A DNA stretch of 13,276 bases from AWTP1-13 sp035253505. GTDB lineage: Bacteria > Pseudomonadota > Alphaproteobacteria > Rhizobiales > Hyphomicrobiaceae. Under the pieces are notes generated by a model that was not told the DNA's origin, searched no databases, and was given only the letters and a program-made list of their open reading frames with translations. This document shows positions 7,222 to 13,276 of the stretch, one piece after another. The stretch lies in NCBI GenBank assembly GCA_035253505.1, contig DATFCC010000403.1:1-13276 (forward strand). The letters run 5' to 3'. Position 1 is the first letter of the stretch, and the number at the start of each line of letters is the position of its first letter. The position numbers were made by a program, and so were the translations under genes.

Positions 7222-8461
7222 CGAGCTCGCGGATCATCGCCGTTTCGCCACCGTCCCGCCGCCGCTCGCGGTGCGTCACCTGCTTTTCGATGTCTGCGAA
7301 GCCCACGATCTCAAGGCCAACGGGCTGTACAATGTCGCGCGCCAGCTCACCGCTGAGCAGTCCGCAGCCGCAATCGACGCCAAGATCGTCTTTCTGCGCG
7401 AGGAAGGCCGGGACCTTAGCAAGGAACCCATCGATGTGCCGTTGCAGGTGATCGACCTCGCCGGACGCAAGCTGCGCGGCCGCAGGATCGGCATCGCCGG
7501 GGAGGTGCTGAACGCCATCACGGCAGGCGCCAACGCGGGCGCGATCTTTCACATCCACGCCGCCCGCCAGCCGATGCTGATACCTATCGTGCTGCGCTTG
7601 CGGCGTCTCGGCATCCCGTATGCGGTGACCGTCCACGGCCGGTATTCGCACGTGTTCGACGCCGACAATCGTGCAACCCGGCTCCTTCCGGCACTCTACC
7701 TACAGCTCGTTGAACGGCGCATCCTCGAAGGCGCGCTATTCGTGCAAGGTGTGTCCGCGGCCGAATGCGAGGTGATACGGCGCATCGCCCCCAACGCGCG
7801 CGTCGAGCTCGTGCCCAATGCCGCCTACTCCAGCCGCTTCGACGGCGTCCCCCAATTGCCTGCCCGACGCGCCCCCACAGCGCGCTTTCCCGTTTTCGGA
7901 TTCCTGGGTCGCTATGAGATGCAGCACAAGGGTCTCGACCTGCTCATCTCCGGCTTCGCTGCTTTCGCGCGGGAGGGCGGCAAGGGTGTGTTGGAGCTCG
8001 TCGGCACGGGGCCGCAGCGCGCCGACATCACGGCCCTTGCCCGCGATCTCCGCATCGCCGATCGCGTCACGGTCGACGGCCCGCGCTTCGGGCAGGACAA
8101 ACTCGACACGCTGAAAGGCTGGGACTATTTCGTGATGCCTTCCCGCTTCGAGGGCGTCCCGATCGGGGCCATCGAGGCCGGGCTTCACGGACTTCCCCTT
8201 ATCGTATCCGCCGGCACCGGCCTCAGGCAGCAGGTTGCAGATTCACAGGCCGGCATCGGCATCGACGCATTGACGGCGGCAGGCGTCGCGCGCGCATTCC
8301 ATCGCGCCCAGTGTGCCCGGGATGCATGGTGCGCGATGTCGAGCGCGGCACATCAGATGGCGCTATCCATCGGCGATTGGACATCGATCGCGGCGCGGCT
8401 GGTCTCCCTCTATGGACAGCGTGCGGCGGCGCCGGGGACCTCGAGGCAGGTGGGGAGATGA
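7205..8461 (+). CDS. Glycosyltransferase family 4 (second in operon)
   Basis: A 418-residue GT-B glycosyltransferase. The C-terminal half has GFLGRYEMQHKGLDLLISGF (donor-binding Arg/Lys region), VELVPNAAY before it, and a perfect E-x7-E donor motif in RFEGVPIGAIEAG (Glu316 and Glu324). The N-terminal half has AIFHIHAARQP and YAVTVHGRYSHVF, matching the GT4 acceptor lobe. The first 20 or so residues (MNAPLDELADHRRFATVPPP) precede the first beta strand, so this protein has a slightly long N-terminus. Start ATG 7205 is preferred over the in-frame 7157 start, which would overlap the flippase gene by 65 nt; the chosen one overlaps it by 17 nt. It is not a close copy of the first GT4 in the operon: outside the shared fold motifs the two differ throughout, so they probably add different sugars or make different linkages. 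The stop overlaps the acyltransferase start as ATGA. Confidence 0.92.
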   Translation: MNAPLDELADHRRFATVPPPLAVRHLLFDVCEAHDLKANGLYNVARQLTAEQSAAAIDAKIVFLREEGRDLSKEPIDVPLQVIDLAGRKLRGRRIGIAGEVLNAITAGANAGAIFHIHAARQPMLIPIVLRLRRLGIPYAVTVHGRYSHVFDADNRATRLLPALYLQLVERRILEGALFVQGVSAAECEVIRRIAPNARVELVPNAAYSSRFDGVPQLPARRAPTARFPVFGFLGRYEMQHKGLDLLISGFAAFAREGGKGVLELVGTGPQRADITALARDLRIADRVTVDGPRFGQDKLDTLKGWDYFVMPSRFEGVPIGAIEAGLHGLPLIVSAGTGLRQQVADSQAGIGIDALTAAGVARAFHRAQCARDAWCAMSSAAHQMALSIGDWTSIAARLVSLYGQRAAAPGTSRQVGR

Positions 8462-9582
8462 AACCGGAATCCGCGCACATCAAGCGAAACGATTTGCAGT
8501 GGCTGCGTGCGCTGGCCGCGCTGGAGGTGGTCGTCTGGCATTCCGACCTCGCGACCAAGCACTTCTCGGCCATGCACATCCAGACATCGATCTACACCGT
8601 GCTCGGCGGTGTTGGTGTCGAGCTCTTCTTCATCCTGTCGGGCTACGTGATCTGCATGCAGGCGCCCACGTACAAGACCGGCGCGGAGTTCATGGTGGCC
8701 CGCATCTTCCGCCTGCTGCCCCTCTATTGGATCTTCACCTCGCTCGTGATCGCCGCCTACTTCCTCAACCCGGGCTGGAAGTTGCATGGCCTCGAGCTCG
8801 ACCCGATGTTCGTCGTGCGCTCCTACCTGTTCCTGCCGCAGCAGAAAGACCCGGTGCTGGGGCTGGGCTGGACGCTCGAGCACGAGATGATCTTCTACGC
8901 CATCGTTGCCCTCGCGCTGATGTTCCTCGCCGGCGCCTCCCGGCAATGGAAGCTGATCGTGGCCTTCATCCTGTCGGGACTGGGCTTTCTCGGCTTCCTG
9001 CTCGGCACCGGCCCGAGCAAGCAGCTCTGGGACTACCAGATCGCCAGCCCCTACATGCTTGCTTTCGGATTCGGGTGGCTGATGCGGGTCGTCGATGAGA
9101 ATGGCGGCGCGCGCGCAAGCGGCAACCCGCTCATCCTGTTCCTGCTGCTGCTGATGGGCGCGCTGACCGTGGCCGGAGGCGCGGACATTGTCCTCTTCTG
9201 GCGCATGGCGCTGGCCGGCGCCGTATTCGTCACCTTCTGCAAGCTGCGCAGCTATTTCGAGCGCAATACGCTCATTAATCGCGCCATGGGCCGGATCGGC
9301 GACGCCTCCTACAGCCTCTACCTCTCGCACTGGTTCGTGTTGTCGATCGCCGGCAAGGTGCTCGATCATCTCAACGTGCCCGCTCAGGTGGACCTGCCCG
9401 TGCGGCTGGCAGCGATCGTGGCCTGCATGGCGGTCGGCTACTGGATATTCCTGGTCATCGAAAAGCCGATCGACCGCTACCTGAGGGGCAGCGGCCGCCA
9501 GAAGCGGACGCTCCACGCGCAGCAGCCGCCGGACCCGATGTCCGTTCCGGGCAAGATTGCGACACTGCGTCCTCCCGCCTGA
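8458..9582 (+). CDS. Membrane acyltransferase, family 3 (OafA/NodX/ExoZ type)
   Basis: A 374-residue integral membrane protein with about 10 hydrophobic segments. Family 3 acyltransferase marks are visible: NDLQWLRALAALEVVVWH with the conserved Arg17 and His28, GGVGVELFFILSGYVI, VARIFRLLPLYWI, LGWTLEHEMIFYAIVAL, GDASYSLYLSHWFVL, and a final EKPIDRYLR. These proteins transfer acetyl or other acyl groups onto sugars of exopolysaccharide, O-antigen or Nod factors at the inner membrane. As the last gene of the run it probably decorates the polymer made by its neighbours. The ATG at 8458 was chosen because the frame's earlier ATG (8311) lies inside the glycosyltransferase gene; a purine-rich AGGTGGGGAG directly precedes it and it overlaps the previous stop by 4 nt. 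The tail after the last helix (about 40 residues) is polar and probably cytoplasmic. The specific acyl group is not predictable. Confidence 0.93.
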   Translation: MKPESAHIKRNDLQWLRALAALEVVVWHSDLATKHFSAMHIQTSIYTVLGGVGVELFFILSGYVICMQAPTYKTGAEFMVARIFRLLPLYWIFTSLVIAAYFLNPGWKLHGLELDPMFVVRSYLFLPQQKDPVLGLGWTLEHEMIFYAIVALALMFLAGASRQWKLIVAFILSGLGFLGFLLGTGPSKQLWDYQIASPYMLAFGFGWLMRVVDENGGARASGNPLILFLLLLMGALTVAGGADIVLFWRMALAGAVFVTFCKLRSYFERNTLINRAMGRIGDASYSLYLSHWFVLSIAGKVLDHLNVPAQVDLPVRLAAIVACMAVGYWIFLVIEKPIDRYLRGSGRQKRTLHAQQPPDPMSVPGKIATLRPPA

Positions 9583-9635
9583 TCGCGCTCTGCAGTCCGG
9601 CAAAGCTTCAGGCACCACAGTTCCACCACACGCCC

Positions 9636-9651
9636 GCGGCATGCTTGCCGC
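9636..9651 (+). other. Small perfect hairpin between the acyltransferase and extensin-family genes
   Basis: GCGGCA and TGCCGC form a perfect 6-bp stem around a 4-nt TGCT loop in the 90-nt gap after the operon's last stop. No T-run follows, so it is at best a weak or Rho-assisted end point, and may be chance in GC-rich DNA. No convincing promoter was recognised in the same gap. Confidence 0.3.
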
Positions 9652-9672
9652 AACTTGGTCGCGTGATGGGAT

Positions 9673-10917
9673 ATGCGGTCCGGCATGGCGTATGCTGCGA
9701 GGGCGGTCGCGTACACAACCAGGATCGTCGCCTCCGTGTCGAACAAGCTTTCGATAGCGGCCGTGCTGGGGCTGGCGGTGGTTCCCGCGACCCCGCAAGG
9801 CGCGGTCTCGGGCATCGACACCGTGGCCACGAAGCTCGCAGCGGCGCCCATCGAGATGGTGCGGGCCAAGCCCGTTCCCATGCCGGAGGAAGCCGCCGCG
9901 CCCGACGAGTTCCAGTTGGCGGCGCGCCGATCACGTTCGAAGCGCGAGACGGAGCCGGAAGCGGACCCCGCTCGCGACAGCCGTCGCAAGACGTCCTCCA
10001 TCTCGCCGGCGGAGCCGCCGCCCGAGCCCAAACCGCCCGAGACCACATTGGCGGAACCGCCCAAGCCGGACGTCTGGCCGGACAGCCAGGTCATCGCTGC
10101 CCTGCGCGAGTGTGTGCGCCTGCTTGCGCCGATTGCAGCCGACGTGGATGTCTCCGAGCCCATGAAGCATGAGCAATGCGGCGCACCGGCGCCGGTGTCG
10201 CTGCGGCGGATCGGTTCGGGCGCCGGCAAGGTGGAGCTCAGCCCCCCGGCAGTCGTCAACTGCGCCATGGTTGCGAGCCTTCACGCCTGGGTCGAGAAGA
10301 CCTTGCAGCCCGCCGCGCAGGAGGTGCTGGGCTCGCCCATCACACGTCTGCGCAGCGCATCGGGATATGCATGCCGCGCGCGGATCGGCAGTCACGCCAA
10401 CAGCGACCGCCTGAGCGAGCACGCGCTTGCCAACGCCATCGACATCGCCGGCTTCGTCACCGCCGACGGGCGCACGATCGAGGTTGCCAATGCCTGGGGG
10501 CCGACCGCTCGTGACCAGCGCGAGGCGGAGCGGGTGGCAGCCGCCCGGGCCAAGGAGGGGTCCTCCTCCCGCAATGCGCCCGAAACCACGCCGCCTGCGC
10601 AGAAGGACCGGAAGATCAGCCGCATCGCCCTGTCAGAGGTCGATTCCGCTGCCGGGGAAAAGCGCGCGCGCCTCAAAACGGCGAAGCTGGACAAGACGTC
10701 CGACATCAGCGCCGACCCCAAGGCCATCGCCACGACGCCCCCCTCCGGCCGCCCGGAGGCGCTGACGCACAGTGCCGAGGCACAGTTCCTGCGGCGGCTG
10801 CACAAGGGAGCGTGCAGCCAGTTCGGGACGGTGCTCGGCCCCGAGGCCAACGAAGCGCACCGCGACCATTTCCATTTCGACCTGGCGCAGCGGCGCCGCA
10901 GCGCCTTCTGTCAGTAG
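9673..10917 (+). CDS. Extensin-family protein (extensin-like C-terminal domain), exported, with a large internal insert
   Basis: This 414-residue product ends in an extensin-like C-terminal domain, common in Alphaproteobacteria and related in fold to M15 D-Ala-D-Ala carboxypeptidases. Seen: an N-terminal hydrophobic stretch (about 25-42, LSIAAVLGLAVVPA) fitting a signal peptide or anchor; a Pro/Glu/Lys-rich low-complexity region (about 60-135); then the domain from Cys147, with CGAPAPVSLRRIG, LSPPAVVNCAMV, SGYACRARIG, the metal-site motif SEHALANAIDIAGF (His250, Asp257) and HRDHFHFD (His396, 399, 401). Six cysteines (147, 169, 197, 234, 381, 413) suit a disulfide-bonded periplasmic protein. 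A charged insert of about 95 residues (276-369) separates the two halves of the metal site. A role in peptidoglycan or wall-polymer binding or cleavage is inferred. The start is uncertain: ATG 9673, ATG 9685 and GTG 9736 are all possible, and the last would put the hydrophobic segment almost at the N-terminus. Confidence 0.85.
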   Translation: MRSGMAYAARAVAYTTRIVASVSNKLSIAAVLGLAVVPATPQGAVSGIDTVATKLAAAPIEMVRAKPVPMPEEAAAPDEFQLAARRSRSKRETEPEADPARDSRRKTSSISPAEPPPEPKPPETTLAEPPKPDVWPDSQVIAALRECVRLLAPIAADVDVSEPMKHEQCGAPAPVSLRRIGSGAGKVELSPPAVVNCAMVASLHAWVEKTLQPAAQEVLGSPITRLRSASGYACRARIGSHANSDRLSEHALANAIDIAGFVTADGRTIEVANAWGPTARDQREAERVAAARAKEGSSSRNAPETTPPAQKDRKISRIALSEVDSAAGEKRARLKTAKLDKTSDISADPKAIATTPPSGRPEALTHSAEAQFLRRLHKGACSQFGTVLGPEANEAHRDHFHFDLAQRRRSAFCQ

Positions 10918-10936
10918 CAATTGGCGGAAGCCGCTC

Positions 10937-10957
10937 GTCCCGGACGAAGGCCGGGGC
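10937..10957. terminator. Hairpin between convergent genes, possible bidirectional terminator or REP-like palindrome
   Basis: GTCCCGG and CCGGGGC pair as a 7-bp stem (one G-T wobble) around the 7-nt loop ACGAAGG. It lies in the 39 nt between the extensin-family stop and the paaK stop, touching the latter. No T-run follows on either strand, so it is not a classic intrinsic terminator. Its shape resembles short palindromic intergenic repeats of Alphaproteobacteria, but no second copy was noticed in this window. Confidence 0.4.
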
Positions 10958-12267
10958 TACGCCTTCGGCCGCCTGTCGATGACGCGCCGTGCCTTGCCCT
11001 GGCTGCGCTCGACGCCGCCAGGGTCGGCAACCGTGATAGTGGCGGTAATGCCGATGCGGCCCTTGACGCGCTGGGCGAGATCCCGCGCCGCTGCGTCTCG
11101 CGCGGCGGCCTCGGCCGCCACGGGAGCCGCCTCCACCACGATCTCAATCTGATCGAGCCGGTTTTCCCGCGTCAGCAGGATCTGGTAGTGCGGCGCCAGC
11201 CCCTTCACCTCGAGGATCTGCTCCTCGACCTGCGTCGGGAAGACATTCACGCCGCGCACGATCATCATGTCGTCGCTGCGCCCCGTGATCTTCTCCATCC
11301 GGCGCATCGAGCGCGCGGTGCCGGGCAGCAGCCGGGTGAGATCCCGGGTTCGATAGCGGATGACCGGCATCCCCTCCTTCGTGAGCGAGGTGAATACGAG
11401 CTCCCCCATCTCGCCGTCGGGCAACACCCTGCCGCTCCCGGGGTCGATGATCTCGGGATAGAAGTGATCCTCCCAGATGTGCAGACCATCCTTCGTCTCC
11501 ACGCACTCATTGGCGACGCCGGGCCCGATCACCTCTGAGAGGCCGTAGATGTCCACCGCGTGCATGTCGAAGGCGTCCTCGATCTCGGCGCGCATGGCGT
11601 TGGTCCACGGCTCGGCCCCGAAGATGCCGACCTTCAGCGAGGTGCGACGCGGATCGCGGCCCTGGCGACGGAACTCATCCAGGATCGCCAGCATGTAGGA
11701 CGGCGTCACGGTGATGATGTCGGGCTCGAAGTCGGCGATGAGCTGCACCTGCCGCTCCGTCATGCCGCCCGATACGGGGATGGTCGTGACGCCCAACCGC
11801 TCGGCGCCGTAGTGCAGTCCCAGCCCGCCGGTGAAGAGCCCGTAGCCGTAGGCGTTGTGCAGCTTCATGCCGCGCCGCCCGCCCGCGGCCCGGATAGAGC
11901 GGGCGACCACCTCGGCCCATGTCTCAATGTCGCTTCGCGTATAGCCGACCACCGTCGGCTTGCCGGTGGTGCCCGAAGAGGCATGCACGCGCACGATCTC
12001 GGCCGCCGGAGACGCGAACAGGCCGAAGGGATAGTTGGCGCGCAGGTCTTCCTTGGTCGTGAACGGGAACCTGGCGAGATCGGCGAGCGACGTGAGGTCG
12101 CCCGGACGCGCGCCCGCGGCGTCGAAGGCGCGGCGATAGTGAGGGACATGGTCGTAGACGCGAACCAGCGTGCGCTTGAGGCGTGCGAGCTGCAGGGCGG
12201 CGATCTCGTCACGCGAGGCGATCTCGATGGGATCGAGCGTGCTGCGGTCGGGCGTGAGGTTGCGCAT
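10957..12267 (-). CDS. paaK: Phenylacetate-CoA ligase PaaK
   Basis: A 436-residue enzyme of the ANL adenylate-forming superfamily, the normal PaaK length. It activates phenylacetate with ATP and CoA to phenylacetyl-CoA, the first step of aerobic phenylacetate breakdown in the cytoplasm. Seen: the AMP-binding P-loop SSGTTGKPT (97-105), YGYGLFTGGLGLHYG (140-154), a region typical of this family, YGLSEVIGPG (241-250), the adenosine-binding YRTRDL (305-310), the hinge region GRSDDMMIVRGVNVFP (329-344), and Lys425 in RSQGKARRV at the C-terminus, the usual place of the catalytic lysine. The start at 12267 is supported by GGAG 6 nt upstream on the minus strand (CTCC at 12274-12277) and by family alignment; the same frame continues upstream but is Arg-rich and overlaps paaI. 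It lies 26 nt after paaI on the same strand and ends the operon, facing the extensin-family gene. Confidence 0.96.
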   Translation of the reverse strand: MRNLTPDRSTLDPIEIASRDEIAALQLARLKRTLVRVYDHVPHYRRAFDAAGARPGDLTSLADLARFPFTTKEDLRANYPFGLFASPAAEIVRVHASSGTTGKPTVVGYTRSDIETWAEVVARSIRAAGGRRGMKLHNAYGYGLFTGGLGLHYGAERLGVTTIPVSGGMTERQVQLIADFEPDIITVTPSYMLAILDEFRRQGRDPRRTSLKVGIFGAEPWTNAMRAEIEDAFDMHAVDIYGLSEVIGPGVANECVETKDGLHIWEDHFYPEIIDPGSGRVLPDGEMGELVFTSLTKEGMPVIRYRTRDLTRLLPGTARSMRRMEKITGRSDDMMIVRGVNVFPTQVEEQILEVKGLAPHYQILLTRENRLDQIEIVVEAAPVAAEAAARDAAARDLAQRVKGRIGITATITVADPGGVERSQGKARRVIDRRPKA

Positions 12268-12273
12268 GATCGG

Positions 12274-12277
12274 CTCC
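12274..12277 (-). promoter_or_regulatory. Ribosome binding site of paaK
   Basis: On the minus strand this reads GGAG, 6 nt before the ATG at 12267. It decides between that start and longer in-frame alternatives that run back into paaI. Confidence 0.7.
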
Positions 12278-12293
12278 GTGCCGGACGCCCGGC

Positions 12294-12719
12294 CTAGGCG
12301 ACGAGGTGGCCGGCGATGGTCCGCGTCTGGCCGCGAAACTCGGCGATGACCTCGCCGGCCTCGGACCTCACCGTCACGTCGTATATGCCGCTGCGCGCGC
12401 CACGATGCCGCTCCCGCGCGTCGGCAATCAGGCGCATGCCGAGCCGGCCCGGCGCCAGATAGGCGATCTGGCACTGCTGCGCCACCGTGCGCTGGTTGCG
12501 CGAGCTCGAGGCGAACGCCATCGCCGAATCCGCCAGCATGAAGATGTAGCCGCCGTGACAGAGGCCATGGCCGTTGACCATCTGCTGGCCGACGCTCATG
12601 GAGAGGACCGCCGACCCGGGGCCCATCTCTTCGATCTTCATGCCGATGGCGCGGCTGGCCTCATCCTCCGCCCACATGGCGCTGGCACTCGCCTGGGCGA
12701 TCGCCCTGTCGTCCGTCAT
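12294..12719 (-). CDS. paaI: Hydroxyphenylacetyl-CoA thioesterase PaaI (hotdog fold)
   Basis: A 141-residue hotdog-fold acyl-CoA thioesterase, matching PaaI in length. The signature NGHGLCHGGYIFMLADSAMA (49-68) contains the HGG motif (55-57) and the catalytic-type Asp64, followed by AYLAPGRLGMRLIADA and a final strand pair IYDVTVRSEAGEVIAEFRGQ. In the phenylacetate pathway it hydrolyses dead-end CoA thioesters, such as hydroxyphenylacetyl-CoA formed when the epoxide intermediate breaks down, and so recovers CoA. The start codon overlaps the stop of paaG by 4 nt, so translation is probably coupled; an AAGG lies very close to the ATG. The combination of HGG motif, length and position between paaG and paaK makes the name secure. 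No oddities were seen. Confidence 0.94.
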   Translation of the reverse strand: MTDDRAIAQASASAMWAEDEASRAIGMKIEEMGPGSAVLSMSVGQQMVNGHGLCHGGYIFMLADSAMAFASSSRNQRTVAQQCQIAYLAPGRLGMRLIADARERHRGARSGIYDVTVRSEAGEVIAEFRGQTRTIAGHLVA

Positions 12720-13276
12720 GCCTTGCGTCCGGTGAACCGCGGAGCCCGCTTCTCCAGGAACGAGGCAACACCCTCGGCTGCATCCGGCGACGCCCCGGCG
12801 AGCCGCTGCAGGTCGCGCTCGAGGTCGAGCTGCTGGCTCAAGGTATTGGTCGCCGACAGGGCGATGGCCCGCTTCGTCAGTCCCAAAGCGTACGTGGGCG
12901 CGGCGGCCAGCCTTTCGGCCAGCGCCGACACCTCCGCCTGGAGCTTGTCGTCGTCGACCACTTTCCAGATCAATCCCCAGGCCTCGGCCTTCTCGGCGGG
13001 AAGCGGCTCCGCCAGCATGGCAAGCCCGCGCGCCCTGGCGGGACCCACCAGACGCGGCAACTGCCAGGTTCCGCCTGCGTCGGGGACAAGCCCGATGCGC
13101 GCGAATGCCTGCAGGAAACTGGCGCTGCGGCCGGCGAGAACGAGATCGCAGGCGAGCGCGACGTTGGCGCCGGCTCCCGCCGCCACGCCGTTGACGGCAC
13201 AGATGACCGGCTTCTCCATCGTCGTGATCAGCTTGACGAGCGGGTTGTAGTGCGTCTCCAGCCGGCCGCCGGGGTC
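12716..13276 (-). CDS. paaG: 2-(1,2-epoxy-1,2-dihydrophenyl)acetyl-CoA isomerase PaaG, C-terminal part (5' end outside window)
   Basis: The frame is open to the right edge, giving the last 186 residues of a crotonase-family protein normally about 260 long. The first visible residues, DPGGRLETHYNPLVKL, continue into MEKPVICAVNGVAAGAGAN, so the ATG at 13219 is internal, not the start. Seen: the oxyanion-hole segment NGVAAGAGANVALACDLVLA, GLVPDAGGTWQLPRLVG containing the acidic active-site position, AWGLIWKVVDD, and the closing EGVASFLEKRAPRFTGRK. The match to PaaG is close across all of these. PaaG isomerises the ring epoxide of phenylacetyl-CoA to the oxepin form, after the PaaABCE oxygenase and before ring opening by PaaZ. 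Its stop overlaps the paaI start by 4 nt. The remaining pathway genes are expected beyond the right edge. Other enoyl-CoA hydratases share the fold, but the neighbours support this assignment. Confidence 0.92.
   Translation of the reverse strand, partial: DPGGRLETHYNPLVKLITTMEKPVICAVNGVAAGAGANVALACDLVLAGRSASFLQAFARIGLVPDAGGTWQLPRLVGPARARGLAMLAEPLPAEKAEAWGLIWKVVDDDKLQAEVSALAERLAAAPTYALGLTKRAIALSATNTLSQQLDLERDLQRLAGASPDAAEGVASFLEKRAPRFTGRKA

Noticed and set aside
9691..9696. TATGCT as a -10 box for the extensin-family gene
   Set aside because: No matching -35 element about 17 nt upstream; a single hexamer is not enough evidence.
8410..9798. Long open frame of 462 codons on the minus strand across the acyltransferase gene
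   Set aside because: Its translation is Arg/Gln/His/Glu-rich with no recognisable domain, as expected for the antisense of a GC-rich coding gene; the plus strand encodes a clear acyltransferase.
12306..13250. Open frame of 314 codons on the plus strand over paaI and paaG
   Set aside because: Composition is Ala/Arg/Pro/Ser-rich with no motifs, while the minus strand gives convincing PaaI and PaaG; a GC-driven shadow.
1..13276. CRISPR arrays, tRNA or rRNA genes, insertion sequences, toxin-antitoxin or phage genes
   Set aside because: No regularly spaced repeats, tRNA-like cloverleaf sequence, transposase or integrase motifs were seen, and almost all bases are explained by the listed genes.

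Overview
The window (about two-thirds G+C by eye) looks like chromosomal DNA of an alphaproteobacterium, probably of the order Hyphomicrobiales. The basis is high-GC coding on both strands, an extensin-like C-terminal domain protein (common in Alphaproteobacteria) and rhizobial-style exopolysaccharide genes. The taxonomic call is inference; no rRNA or other marker gene is present.

Region 1 (1-9582, + strand) is a tightly packed surface or exopolysaccharide operon of seven genes. In order: the 3' part of a Wzz/BY-kinase type polysaccharide co-polymerase with a degenerate nucleotide-binding site; an extended SDR sugar-nucleotide epimerase/dehydratase; a GT4 glycosyltransferase; a 749-residue fusion of a Gfo/Idh/MocA oxidoreductase with a second SDR epimerase/dehydratase; a Wzx-like polysaccharide flippase; a second GT4 glycosyltransferase; and an OafA-type membrane acyltransferase. 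Four of the six junctions overlap and the other two gaps are 13 and 17 nt, so one transcript with coupled translation is likely. Together they suggest sugar-nucleotide synthesis and modification, lipid-linked repeat-unit assembly, flipping across the inner membrane, O-acylation and chain-length control. No polymerase (Wzy), initiating phosphoglycosyltransferase or outer-membrane exporter (Wza) is in view; they may lie upstream of the left edge.

Region 2 (9673-10917, + strand) is one exported extensin-family protein with an M15-peptidase-like metal-binding signature, interrupted by an unusual charged, low-complexity insert of about 95 residues.

Region 3 (10957-13276, - strand) converges on region 2 and carries the 3' end of an aerobic phenylacetate degradation operon, transcribed paaG (cut by the right edge), paaI, paaK. 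A GC-rich hairpin sits where the two transcription units meet.

No tRNA, rRNA, CRISPR array, insertion sequence or integrase was seen. The main points of interest are the oxidoreductase-SDR fusion, the pseudo-kinase-like co-polymerase and the split extensin domain. Nothing in the window is clearly a wholly undescribed system.
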